Origin: Candidatus Scalindua sp.
GTDB lineage: Bacteria; Planctomycetota; Brocadiia; Brocadiales; Scalinduaceae
Length of the DNA: 64,000 bases
Direction of reading: 5' to 3'
Assembly (NCBI GenBank): GCA_021776915.1
Contig: JAIQZU010000029.1
Coordinates: 1 to 64,000, forward strand
The notes under the pieces were generated by a model. That model ran no database searches and was not told where the DNA came from. It worked only from the letters and a program-made list of their open reading frames with translations. The translations under genes were made by a program, and so were the position numbers. Positions 1 to 7,609 of the stretch are shown here, in pieces (positions within the stretch are counted from its first letter, which is position 1; every line of letters begins with the position of its first letter).

Positions 1-1356
1 TTAAACGTTAACGGAAAGATTGCTGCAGATATCAATACAAGTGGCTCTATCGAAAAAGAATTAAAACTAAGCGGAACAACTATTTTACACGACATAAATG
101 CCGATGGAGGACCTCTTAAGAATAACAGGATATCCAATCTCAACCTTAAACTTATACACACATTAGATTATAAAATTACGGATGACTCTGTAAATATCGA
201 GCAAATGGATATCGTATCTGATTTCCTCGAAATGAAATCAAAAGGAGGAATAGCAAATCTAAGCAAGGAGAAGAATATTGATTACGAACTTTCCCTGAAT
301 ATGGACATGGATAGGACAACTGCTAAATTTGCAGGGATGCTTCCCTCGGACATTAACATGACAGGAAATGGCATCGTTGATCTAGGCATAAACGGTAAGC
401 TATTAGCAGAAGTACATGAGGATTTATATAAACAAATGAATTTCCATGGAAGTATATCCATAGACAACATTAAATATGATGCATACGAAATAAAAGATTT
501 TAAAACAAAGCTCAGCCTGGATGATGGTTTCTTTACAACAAAGGATTTCACTTTTATGCTAAATGAAGGCCCGGGCACCGTATCGGCAAGTGCAAACCTT
601 AAAGAGGAAAAACCTTCTTTAGCTTTTGATATGAAATTATCAGATATGCTTATTAATCAAAATATGGATTTACTTGCATATATAGTCCCTGTCCTTGCAG
701 CGCCGGATGGCAAGATATCAGGCAAACTAAGTACGATATTCAACGCAAAGGGCAATGGGCTGAACTGGCAGGATGATTTAAGTAAAAGCCTTAATGGTCA
801 GGGAGAAATTGATATTAAGGACGGCTACATAAATGGCGGCACGATAACATCCAAAATCCTCAAGACTTTTGGTAAGGGAGGAGAATACAAATTTGATAAT
901 ATCTCTACCAAGTTTGTAATTAACGATAGCAAAATATTTAACGATGATATCAGCATCAACGGCAAAGACTTTAACATTGGTTTATCAGGGTGGACTTCAT
1001 TCGACGGACGATTAGAATATTCTGCAGATGCGCAGGCAATAGGCAACCTTATAGGTGGAGATGTCAAGGAGGTCCTCGGGGGTATGAGCAAGGGATCAAA
1101 ATTACCAATAGTAGTCACGGGAACAATAGACAAACCAAGACTTGCATTTAAATGGCCAAAACCCCAGGAAATTGGTAATATCCTGCAAGGAATATTAGGA
1201 GGTTCAAAGGACTCTGAACAACAACCAGAACAACCATCCGAGAGCACAAGTGAACCGACGCAAACAGAGACTGTAGAAACAAAAGAAGAAACACAGCCGA
1301 AGAATGAGAAAATAGAAAAGGTTGTGGAAAAGCTCTTTAAAGATTTCTTTAAATAA
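1..1356 (+). CDS. AsmA-like / DUF748-type protein, C-terminal part (5' end outside window)
   Basis: The reading frame is open from base 1, so 451 residues of a longer protein are visible. The sequence is made of alternating hydrophilic and hydrophobic beta-rich stretches with repeated xGxxxLxG and GxISIxNI patterns, as in the C-terminal part of AsmA/TamB-like envelope proteins, which span the periplasm and help move or sort lipids to the outer membrane. The last 60 residues are a low-complexity tail rich in Glu, Gln, Pro, Thr and Lys. It precedes cvpA by about 75 bp. The family call rests on overall texture; the exact subfamily is unknown because the N-terminus is missing. Confidence 0.65.
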   Translation, partial: LNVNGKIAADINTSGSIEKELKLSGTTILHDINADGGPLKNNRISNLNLKLIHTLDYKITDDSVNIEQMDIVSDFLEMKSKGGIANLSKEKNIDYELSLNMDMDRTTAKFAGMLPSDINMTGNGIVDLGINGKLLAEVHEDLYKQMNFHGSISIDNIKYDAYEIKDFKTKLSLDDGFFTTKDFTFMLNEGPGTVSASANLKEEKPSLAFDMKLSDMLINQNMDLLAYIVPVLAAPDGKISGKLSTIFNAKGNGLNWQDDLSKSLNGQGEIDIKDGYINGGTITSKILKTFGKGGEYKFDNISTKFVINDSKIFNDDISINGKDFNIGLSGWTSFDGRLEYSADAQAIGNLIGGDVKEVLGGMSKGSKLPIVVTGTIDKPRLAFKWPKPQEIGNILQGILGGSKDSEQQPEQPSESTSEPTQTETVETKEETQPKNEKIEKVVEKLFKDFFK

Positions 1357-1430
1357 ATTATCGAGAAACCAAGGATAAATCAGCAATCGGCCTGACTCTC
1401 TCGTTCAGGCGGCAGGAAAGGAGCTAATTA

Positions 1431-1949
1431 ATGAACTGGCTCGAATTCACTCTAATAGGAGTTATAGCAACTGGAACTTTTTTGGGGATAATAACAGGCC
1501 CTCTCTGGCAAATTTACAGAATCTCTTCAGTTGCGCTATCAGCCGCTACCGCTTACTTACTCCGTAATCTAACAGGCAGCATATTAAGCGGCATATTCAG
1601 CCCTGAAATATCTGTTGCATTGGGTTTTGCAATTGTCTTCGGCGTTATCTTGATCACAACATATGCAATAGGCAACCTTTTCAGAAAATTTCTTATAAAA
1701 AGGAAATTCGGAATCAGCGGAAGGCTTATTGGCGGTTGTATTTCGTTTACAAAGACAATATTAACATGCTGGATAATTATAGCAGGAATTTCATTCTGGG
1801 GAAACGAGTGGACAGGGAAAGCAATTGGCAATTCCCTGGTCGCAAATAATATCGAAAAAGTAACAAAGAGATTTATTACCTGGATTCCACAGGATGTTAA
1901 AGAAATGTCAATAGTTGGGAAAAAGGACATTCAAGAAAAACAAAATTAA
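1431..1949 (+). CDS. CvpA family inner-membrane protein
   Basis: This 172-residue protein has four hydrophobic segments (about residues 5-25, 30-45, 60-85, 105-125), the layout of the CvpA (colicin V production) family. The motif GRLIGGCISFTKTIL near residues 96-110 matches the conserved Gly-rich part of the family. CvpA proteins are integral inner-membrane proteins linked to envelope homeostasis; the molecular role is unsettled. The start is well placed: a GGAAAGGAG ribosome site lies a few bases before the ATG. It sits 19 bp upstream of recA and may be co-transcribed with it. Confidence 0.8.
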   Translation: MNWLEFTLIGVIATGTFLGIITGPLWQIYRISSVALSAATAYLLRNLTGSILSGIFSPEISVALGFAIVFGVILITTYAIGNLFRKFLIKRKFGISGRLIGGCISFTKTILTCWIIIAGISFWGNEWTGKAIGNSLVANNIEKVTKRFITWIPQDVKEMSIVGKKDIQEKQN

Positions 1950-1968
1950 TTACTAATGGGAGTAATCA

Positions 1969-3009
1969 ATGACAAAGTTACAGAAACCGGAAAGCCCTGA
2001 AAAGGGGAAAAAAGTAGATGCAAGCAAAAAAGACCAGGCGCTGGACAGAGCAGTATCACAGATTGAAAGACAATTTGGCAAGGGCACGATAATGCGTCTC
2101 GGAACAGACGAGAAACTTGATGTACCGGTAATATCAACCGGTTCACTTTCTCTTGACCTCGCCCTCGGTGTAGGTGGAATGCCTCGCGGCAGGGTTGTAG
2201 AAGTCTTTGGACCTGAATCATCAGGAAAGACTACCCTGACACTTCATATCGTTGCCAACGCGCAAAAAAACGGTGGCACTGCCGCCTTTATCGATGTTGA
2301 GCATGCCCTTGACCCTGACTATGCAAAGAGGCTGGGGGTAAACCTTGACAGCTTACTTGTAAATCAACCGGATACAGGGGAACAGGCGCTGGAAATTGCC
2401 GAACTCTTAACGAGAAGCAACGCAATTGATGTAATTGTCGTAGACTCCGTTGCCGCACTCGTACCCAGAGCGGAACTTGAGGGGCAGATGGGCGACTCAC
2501 ATGTTGCATTGCAGGCCAGACTTATGTCACAGGCACTCAGAAAACTTACTTCCGTAATTTCCAAGTCAAAGACATGTCTCATTTTTATTAATCAGATACG
2601 CGAAAAAATAGGAGTGATGTTCGGTAATCCGGAAACAACACCAGGTGGCAGAGCATTAAAGTTCTATTCTTCTGTCAGAGTTGACATCCGTAGAATTGGC
2701 AGTATCAAGGATGGAGAACGTATTATCGGAAATAGAGTAAGAGCTAAAATTGCAAAGAATAAAGTTGCTGCGCCATTCAGGAAGGCGGAATTTGACATAA
2801 TGTTTAATCAAGGTATATCCAGGTCCGGCGATATTATTGATCTTGGTGTTGAAGAGCAGGTAATAGAAAAAAGCGGAACATGGTTCTCATATGGAGACAT
2901 ACGACTGGGACAGGGAAGAGAAAACAGCAAAAATTTTATCGACAGTAAGCCTGAGTTACTCAAAGAAATTGAACAGGCAATAACCACAAAGATGGCGGCA
3001 GACAAATGA
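1969..3009 (+). CDS. recA: Recombinase RecA
   Basis: RecA is the ATP-dependent strand-exchange protein of homologous recombination and the co-protease of the SOS response. The 346-residue length fits the family. Visible motifs are Walker A GPESSGKT (81-88), Walker B around [12 protein letters not shown] (about 153-164), the L2 loop with [15 protein letters not shown] and the DNA-binding region after it. The extra Lys-rich N-terminus (first 20 residues) is slightly longer than in Escherichia coli. A GGGAG site precedes the ATG. No LexA-type operator was identified upstream, so SOS control cannot be read from the sequence. Confidence 0.98.
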   Translation: MTKLQKPESPEKGKKVDASKKDQALDRAVSQIERQFGKGTIMRLGTDEKLDVPVISTGSLSLDLALGVGGMPRGRVVEVFGPESSGKTTLTLHIVANAQKNGGTAAFIDVEHALDPDYAKRLGVNLDSLLVNQPDTGEQALEIAELLTRSNAIDVIVVDSVAALVPRAELEGQMGDSHVALQARLMSQALRKLTSVISKSKTCLIFINQIREKIGVMFGNPETTPGGRALKFYSSVRVDIRRIGSIKDGERIIGNRVRAKIAKNKVAAPFRKAEFDIMFNQGISRSGDIIDLGVEEQVIEKSGTWFSYGDIRLGQGRENSKNFIDSKPELLKEIEQAITTKMAADK

Positions 3010-3015
3010 AACCCA

Positions 3016-3044
3016 TTGACTCATTGAGTAAAACAGAGTAGAAT
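3016..3044 (+). promoter_or_regulatory. Sigma-70-like promoter, possibly giving a leaderless mRNA
   Basis: TTGACT (3016-3021), a 17-base spacer and TAGAAT (3039-3044) form a near-consensus promoter just after recA. Transcription would start at about 3051, almost exactly at the GTG (3052) of the next gene, so the transcript may have no leader, or translation may begin at the ATG at 3088. Confidence 0.5.
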
Positions 3045-3051
3045 ATTTGCC

Positions 3052-3249
3052 GTGAAACATGGAGGCAGAAGAAAAGAACTTGGCAAGATGTTGATGGATA
3101 TAGCAAAGTATCTTGCCACTGTTGGGTTTGTTGGAAGCTTAATAACAGATCAACTAAACATTGCGGCTGGTATTAGTATTATAGTAACGGTAATTATTCT
3201 GGTTATTGTATCATTTTATACTATACCGCCAAAGTTAGGAGATGGATAA
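3052..3249 (+). CDS. Small two-helix membrane protein (unit 1, long member)
   Basis: This 65-residue protein has a short basic N-terminus with KELGKMLMDIAKYLATV followed by two hydrophobic segments (about 20-35 and 38-58) and ends PPKLGDG. I do not recognise a described function; similar small KELGK...DIxKY membrane proteins occur as hypotheticals. It begins with GTG; an in-frame ATG at 3088 would drop 12 residues. It is directly followed by a 34-residue membrane protein (1 bp gap), and the same pair of genes recurs, damaged, on the other side of ahbC at 4688-4994. The repeat of the pair argues that these tiny genes are real. Confidence 0.6.
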   Translation: MKHGGRRKELGKMLMDIAKYLATVGFVGSLITDQLNIAAGISIIVTVIILVIVSFYTIPPKLGDG

Positions 3250-3250
3250 A

Positions 3251-3355
3251 ATGTCCTTTTATATCATGATTGCTGGAGTAATTATTATTGCTTTGTTTGC
3301 TTTAATAATTTCGTACAGGGAAGACCATCCTAAAAAAAATATCACAAGAAATTAG
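3251..3355 (+). CDS. 34-residue single-span membrane protein (unit 1, short member)
   Basis: The ORF runs ATG to TAG and encodes 34 residues: a hydrophobic helix (FYIMIAGVIIIALFALII) followed by a short charged tail (SYREDHPKKN...). It starts 1 bp after the stop of the 65-residue membrane gene, so the two are probably translationally coupled. An ORF of exactly the same length and layout, with low sequence identity, lies at 4890-4994 after the second copy of the long member. No function is known; the matching length, topology and context are the evidence that it is a gene. Confidence 0.55.
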   Translation: MSFYIMIAGVIIIALFALIISYREDHPKKNITRN

Positions 3356-3391
3356 TGAGTATTTGAATTTGAAAAGGACATAAACATTAAG

Positions 3392-3411
3392 AATCATTAT
3401 TAGTAATGATT
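3392..3411. promoter_or_regulatory. Perfect 8-bp inverted repeat upstream of ahbC, possible operator
   Basis: AATCATTA (3392-3399), a 4-base loop TTAG and TAATGATT (3404-3411) form a perfect AT-only dyad 35 bp before the ahbC start. It has the size of a dimeric regulator site, but it does not match a site I can name, and AT-rich dyads arise by chance. Confidence 0.3.
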
Positions 3412-3446
3412 ACAATTCTGATAACATCAAAATATGAGGTGATAAG

Positions 3447-4655
3447 ATGATTGGTATTTCAAAGTTGTATTGCGGCACCGTTGAACCTTCTGATGCACTA
3501 AGGTATGGCAGGGATTCAAACAAACTGCCCTCACATCTTTTGCAATTTTCCAGCGATAAAAAGCCTGTAGTTGTATGGAACGTTGGACAGAGATGCAATC
3601 TTAAATGCGTACATTGCTACTCTCAGTCAAAAGATGTTGAATATCCGGGTGAACTAAATACAAAAGAGGCAAAGGCTATGCTTGACGGCCTCGCAGAATA
3701 CGGTGCACCGGTAATCCTCTTTTCAGGGGGCGAACCCCTGATGAGAGAGGATTTAATGGAACTGATAACATATGCCCGTGATAAAGGCTTGAGAGCAGTC
3801 ATAAGCACAAATGGAACTCTGATTACTGAAGAGAAAGCAGAAGAATTAAAAAAATTCGGGCTTTCGTATGTTGGGATAAGCCTTGACGGTTTAAGGGAAA
3901 CCAACGATAAATTCCGTGGTATTGAAGGAGCCTTTGACGATGCACTGCAGGGAATCAGGAATTGTCTGAAACTGGGAATAAAAGTAGGACTCCGTTTCAC
4001 TATTAATAAAAGAAATGCGCAGGACATCCCCGGAATATTTGAACTCATTGAAAAAGAAAAGATTCCAAGGGTTTGCTTCTACCACTTAGTCTATTCCGGA
4101 AGAGGCTCCAGATTGATGGAAGAAGATTTGTCACATGAAGAAACCCGTAAGGTTGTCGACCTGATTATAGACAAGACAAAAGAAGCACATGATCGCGGAA
4201 ACAAGATAGAGGTTCTGACGGTAGACAATCATGCCGATGGCCCATATATATATCAGAGATTGCTTAAGGAAGACCCAAAGAGAGCGGCTGAAGTACTTGA
4301 ACTGCTGAAGTGGAACGAAGGAAACAGCTCCGGACACGGACTTGCCTGTATAAGCTGGGATGGTGCCGTACATGCCGATCAATTCTGGAGAGAGCATACA
4401 TTCGGGAATGTACGTGAACGAAAATTCGGCGAAATATGGGAAGACAAATCAAACGATCTTCTAATGAAATTGAAAGACAAAGTACACCATGTCAAAGGCC
4501 GGTGTTCCAAGTGTAAGTGGCTTGATATATGCGGCGGAAACTTCAGGGCACGTGCAGAGGCATACTATGGTGATAAGTGGGAACCGGACCCGGCATGCTA
4601 CCTGACAGATGAGGAAATCGGCTTACTCGTAGACGAACCTCTGACAGTTAAATAA
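3447..4655 (+). CDS. ahbC: Radical SAM heme-biosynthesis enzyme AhbC (12,18-didecarboxysiroheme deacetylase)
   Basis: The protein has 402 residues. The opening MIGISKLYCGTVEPSDALRY is the hallmark of AhbC. The radical SAM cluster site is C50-NLK-C54-VH-C57 (CX3CX2C), followed by the SAM-binding GGEP. A Cys-rich C-terminus (CSKCKWLDICGGNFRARAE and a later DPACY) looks like a SPASM-type auxiliary cluster. AhbC removes acetate side chains from 12,18-didecarboxysiroheme to give Fe-coproporphyrin III in the siroheme-dependent heme route of anaerobes and archaea. A NirJ-like role in heme d1 synthesis is the main alternative. No ahbA, ahbB or ahbD gene is nearby. A GAGGTGATAAG ribosome site precedes the ATG. 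The many c-type heme motifs later in the window fit a high demand for heme. Confidence 0.82.
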   Translation: MIGISKLYCGTVEPSDALRYGRDSNKLPSHLLQFSSDKKPVVVWNVGQRCNLKCVHCYSQSKDVEYPGELNTKEAKAMLDGLAEYGAPVILFSGGEPLMREDLMELITYARDKGLRAVISTNGTLITEEKAEELKKFGLSYVGISLDGLRETNDKFRGIEGAFDDALQGIRNCLKLGIKVGLRFTINKRNAQDIPGIFELIEKEKIPRVCFYHLVYSGRGSRLMEEDLSHEETRKVVDLIIDKTKEAHDRGNKIEVLTVDNHADGPYIYQRLLKEDPKRAAEVLELLKWNEGNSSGHGLACISWDGAVHADQFWREHTFGNVRERKFGEIWEDKSNDLLMKLKDKVHHVKGRCSKCKWLDICGGNFRARAEAYYGDKWEPDPACYLTDEEIGLLVDEPLTVK

Positions 4656-4687
4656 GAGTTCACCGCAAAAACGCAGAGAATAAGAGT

Positions 4688-4972
4688 ATGAAATGGTTTG
4701 CAGATAAAGGCGCTAAAGAGAACGTATAAAAATACTCTTATGATATCTCTAAGATTATAGTTGGAACAGCCGTAATTGCTCCCTTCATAGGTGACGCATA
4801 CAAAGTCAAAACTGTGGTTCTCGGTTTTACAGTATCTATCATATTTTTTGTTTTAGGTTACCTTACTGATAAAATGGAGACATATACTTGTGAATACTTT
4901 AGAGTTTGCATACCTGATTCTTGGATGTTTAGGGTTAATTGGAATAATATTTATAGTTTTACACAATCGTAA
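4688..4972 (+). pseudogene. Second copy of the small membrane protein with an in-frame stop (unit 2, long member)
   Basis: From ATG 4688 the frame reads MKWFADKGAKENV, meets TAA at 4727-4729, and then continues with KYSYDISKIIVGTAVIAPFI and a second hydrophobic segment (TVVLGFTVSIIFFVLGYL) before DKMETYT. The part after the stop has the same layout as the 65-residue protein at 3052, including the KY..DI.K..V.TA signature. No good start codon lies between the stop and the first membrane span, so the gene looks broken. The frame stays open to 4972 and overlaps the 34-residue gene that begins at 4890; the true end of the domain is probably near 4890. A sequencing error at 4727 is possible. Confidence 0.5.
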
Positions 4973-4994
4973 AACTAAGCATTTGAAACATTAA
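4890..4994 (+). CDS. 34-residue single-span membrane protein (unit 2, short member)
   Basis: From GTG 4890 the frame encodes MNTLEFAYLILGCLGLIGII plus FIVLHNRKTKHLKH and a TAA stop. It matches the gene at 3251 in length (34 residues), in having one membrane helix, and in ending with a short basic tail. It overlaps the end of the damaged upstream gene in another frame. The start codon choice is inferred from the length match. No function is known. Confidence 0.45.
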   Translation: MNTLEFAYLILGCLGLIGIIFIVLHNRKTKHLKH

Positions 4995-4998
4995 TCAT

Positions 4999-6138
4999 TT
5001 AGCCCATCAGCATTTCCTGTACCCTGGAGACTCCCTTACCTAACTCTATCTTATAACCGTTTTCATGCAGAATCTTCTCAACGGCTGAGATTGCCAGAAC
5101 TATATCAAATTCGTTGACATAGCCCATATGCCCGATCCTGAACATCTTGCCTTTTAATTCATCCTGTCCGCCGGTTATCGTAACCCCGGTTTCATCCCTC
5201 AATTTTTTAATAGCTGAATCAATGTTTATTCCCTCCGGGGCTTTTACAGATGTCAGGACATTACTCGATGCATCACCTGCAAAAAGCTCAAGTCCCAGGG
5301 CCTTTATACCCTCTCTTGTTGCCTGTGCCAGCCTCGCATGCCTGGACCAGACATTTTCAATCCCCTCATCCCTGATCATAGACAAAGCCTTACCCGCCGC
5401 CATAATTAGAGAGATTGCGGGTGTATATGCCGTAGTCTTATTATTCAGCGCCTTTCGCATCTTCTTAAAACTCCAATAGTACTTTGGCAGATCAGACTTC
5501 TCAATTGATTCCCACGCACTCTGCGCAACACATACAAAGGCCAGTCCCGGAGGAAGCATACAGCCCTTCTGAGAACCTGTAACCGCAATGTCAATACCCC
5601 AGTCATCCATCATGAGCGGATGGACTCCAATTCCTGATATAGCGTCTACTACCAGTAATAAGCTATGGCCTTTGACAACCCTGGCTATACCCTCAATATC
5701 ATGGACCACACCGGTTGAAGTTTCGCTTAGTGTAACGAATACTGCTTTTACATCTTTTTCATTCTTTAATGCGTTGTCCAGTTGGTCAGGGTTAACAGCC
5801 TTTCCGTTTTCTACATCAACAGGCACCACGTTTACGCCAAAAGTTTCGCAAATTTGCGCCCATCTCTCGCCAAATTTACCACCTCTGACAACCACAGCTT
5901 TGTCACCATGAGACAGGGCGTTGGCCACACATGCCTCCATTCCGCCTGTACCGGAAGATGCAAACGTAAACACCTCTCCATCTTTGGTCTGAAAAATATA
6001 TTTTAAATTCTCAGACACATTTGCAAATATTTCTGAGAACTCGGAAGTTCTGTGATGAATCATCGGACTTGCTTCTGCCAGGACTACTTCCGGTGGTATC
6101 TGTGTGGGGCCCGGTGTAAATAAATAAGTCTTTTTCAT
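4999..6138 (-). CDS. Class V aminotransferase (alanine-glyoxylate / serine-pyruvate type)
   Basis: This 379-residue PLP enzyme starts with the family signature YLFTPGPTQIPPEV. Other motifs are SSGTGGMEA (61-69), the Asp in VVDAISGIG (about 163-171) and the Schiff-base lysine K191 in VTGSQKGCMLPPG. The family moves amino groups between small amino acids and glyoxylate or pyruvate; soluble hydrogenase small-subunit annotations also belong here. The gene stands alone on the minus strand and converges on the ahbC region. In many bacteria it neighbours serA, which is not seen here, so the substrate stays open. Confidence 0.85.
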   Translation of the reverse strand: MKKTYLFTPGPTQIPPEVVLAEASPMIHHRTSEFSEIFANVSENLKYIFQTKDGEVFTFASSGTGGMEACVANALSHGDKAVVVRGGKFGERWAQICETFGVNVVPVDVENGKAVNPDQLDNALKNEKDVKAVFVTLSETSTGVVHDIEGIARVVKGHSLLLVVDAISGIGVHPLMMDDWGIDIAVTGSQKGCMLPPGLAFVCVAQSAWESIEKSDLPKYYWSFKKMRKALNNKTTAYTPAISLIMAAGKALSMIRDEGIENVWSRHARLAQATREGIKALGLELFAGDASSNVLTSVKAPEGINIDSAIKKLRDETGVTITGGQDELKGKMFRIGHMGYVNEFDIVLAISAVEKILHENGYKIELGKGVSRVQEMLMG

Positions 6139-6309
6139 GTTTTTCCCTTACTATTAATCAAATTTTAATTTTTAAACAATTTAATAATAAATTCGCAGGG
6201 ATTTTAATACAAAAGGGGTCTATAATCAACTACTTTTAAATACTTGACTGAAAATGGAAAAACATTTAACCTAGCAAATATTAAGAAAAGTGGATTCGCT
6301 ACCCGCCTG

Positions 6310-6355
6310 CCTGCCCGTCAAATTTGTTCAGACGGGAAAGATATAGTCGGGCAGG
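6310..6355. repeat. GC-rich nested palindrome (CCTGCCCG family)
   Basis: CCTGCCCG (6310-6317) pairs with CGGGCAGG (6348-6355); a smaller dyad CCCGTC/GACGGG (6314-6319 and 6331-6336) is nested inside. The element stands out from AT-rich surroundings. The same words recur near 7412-7463, 8921-8932, 11283-11332, 40792-40806 and 58112-58162. Confidence 0.55.
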
Positions 6356-6360
6356 TCGCT

Positions 6361-6386
6361 TCCCCGGACAAAAGACACCGAGGACT
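6361..6386 (+). repeat. 25-bp dispersed repeat, copy 1 (TCCCCGGACAAAAG...)
   Basis: This copy differs from the 15730 copy by a few bases in the middle. The ends TCCCCGG and CCGAGGA can pair with one G-T, giving a small imperfect hairpin. It abuts the GC-rich palindrome at 6310. Other copies are at 15730, 17499 (reverse) and 48272. Confidence 0.6.
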
Positions 6387-6571
6387 TTAATCCACCCTAC
6401 AAGTTTTAAAAGTTAGAAAGTTTGTTTTACCACGCTCAGCGTGGTCTGCCAGAACTTTAGCTCACTTCAAACTTTAGGCACTTTAAACTTTTTCTGAGAT
6501 TAAAACATTACAATAATAATCCCGTCCGCTATGAGGCGGGAGGCTTTTACACATTTGCATCACAAATTATC
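6387..6571. other. Non-coding stretch with hairpins before trpC
   Basis: The stretch holds a dyad ACCACGCT/AGCGTGGT (6431-6447) and a GC-rich hairpin at 6522-6541 (CCCGTC pairing with GGCGGG, one wobble) shortly before trpC. No leader peptide or tryptophan-codon cluster typical of attenuation was found, and no gene is evident. Confidence 0.4.
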
Positions 6572-7348
6572 ATGATATTAGATAAAATCTATTTACACAA
6601 ACTTAAAGAGGTGGAAGAGTCTAAAAAGCTTGTCTCAATGGAATCTTTGAGAGAAAGATGTAAAGGTTCTCCACAAACAGGAAAATTCAGCAAGGCAATT
6701 AAGAAAGACAATGGAATTAAGTTTATTGCCGAGGTCAAAAAGGCGTCGCCTTCTGCAGGGATAATAAGAGAAGATTTTAATTATGTCAACATAGCGATGG
6801 AATATGAAGCAGGTGGCGCTTCTGCGATATCAGTTCTGACCGATAAAGAGTTTTTCATGGGAGATATAAGATATCTTTCCGAGATTAAGCAGTTAGTCAA
6901 CGTACCTGTCCTGAGAAAAGATTTTATAATCGACCCGTACCAGATATACGAGGCCAGGGCCGCCGGCGCTGATTCGATCTTACTGATTGCAAGGATTCTC
7001 GCAAGGGAACAGATTGACACATTTCTCGCTCTTGCCCACGAACTGGGGATGGAATGCCTGGTTGAGGTTCATGATAAAGACGAATTAGAGAAGGTAATGA
7101 AAACGGAAGCGGCAATTATCGGTATCAACAACAGAAACCTTGACACATTCGAGACTAATCTTGAGACCACATTTAACCTCCATCCCCTCATCCCGGAAGA
7201 AAAGATTATCGTAAGTGAAAGCGGAATCAAGACAAGGGCGGATATCCTGAAGCTTGAAGAAGCCGGCATTGATGCAATATTGATAGGTGAAACCTTAATG
7301 CGCAGTAAAGATATCTTTCTAAAGACAAAAGAATTATTCGGAAGTTAA
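6572..7348 (+). CDS. trpC: Indole-3-glycerol phosphate synthase TrpC
   Basis: TrpC closes the indole ring in tryptophan synthesis, converting CdRP to indole-3-glycerol phosphate. The 258-residue length is standard. The (beta/alpha)8-barrel motifs are present: FIAEVKKASPSAG (catalytic Lys, about residues 49-61), PVLRKDFIIDPYQI, LVEVHDKDEL, GINNRNL, VSESGI and AILIGETLM. No other trp gene is adjacent, so tryptophan synthesis genes are scattered in this genome. The start ATG at 6572 gives the usual N-terminus (MILDKIYLHKLKEV). No strong ribosome site is visible. Confidence 0.95.
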   Translation: MILDKIYLHKLKEVEESKKLVSMESLRERCKGSPQTGKFSKAIKKDNGIKFIAEVKKASPSAGIIREDFNYVNIAMEYEAGGASAISVLTDKEFFMGDIRYLSEIKQLVNVPVLRKDFIIDPYQIYEARAAGADSILLIARILAREQIDTFLALAHELGMECLVEVHDKDELEKVMKTEAAIIGINNRNLDTFETNLETTFNLHPLIPEEKIIVSESGIKTRADILKLEEAGIDAILIGETLMRSKDIFLKTKELFGS

Positions 7349-7609
7349 ATGAGAATGTTTAACCTGAAAAAATCCTGGAATCCTCACAAAAGTGAGGCAA
7401 CCTTGCTTTCACCCGCCTGAATGATTGTCCGCCCGGATAGGCCGTTCGGACGGGTCGGGCAGGCAAGGAATCCAATTTCTATCCTTTGTGGTATGGACAG
7501 ATTCGTTTGTCCCTTGAACTAAAATATACTTCACTTCTGTGAAATAGTATGCTTAAATATAACACTTCAAAATAATTGTTATAAATTCATAAATAAAGAG
7601 GATACTTCC
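7349..7609. repeat. Intergenic stretch with GC-rich palindrome
   Basis: GTCCG (7427-7431) and CGGAC (7447-7451) form the core of a GC-rich hairpin flanked by CCCGCCTG and CGGGCAGG, sharing words with the 6310 element. The rest is AT-rich leader of the next gene. No coding sequence was seen. Confidence 0.45.

Noticed and set aside
6387-6571. Tryptophan attenuator or T-box before trpC
   Set aside because: No Trp-codon leader peptide, no T-box motif and no proper terminator-antiterminator pair were found.
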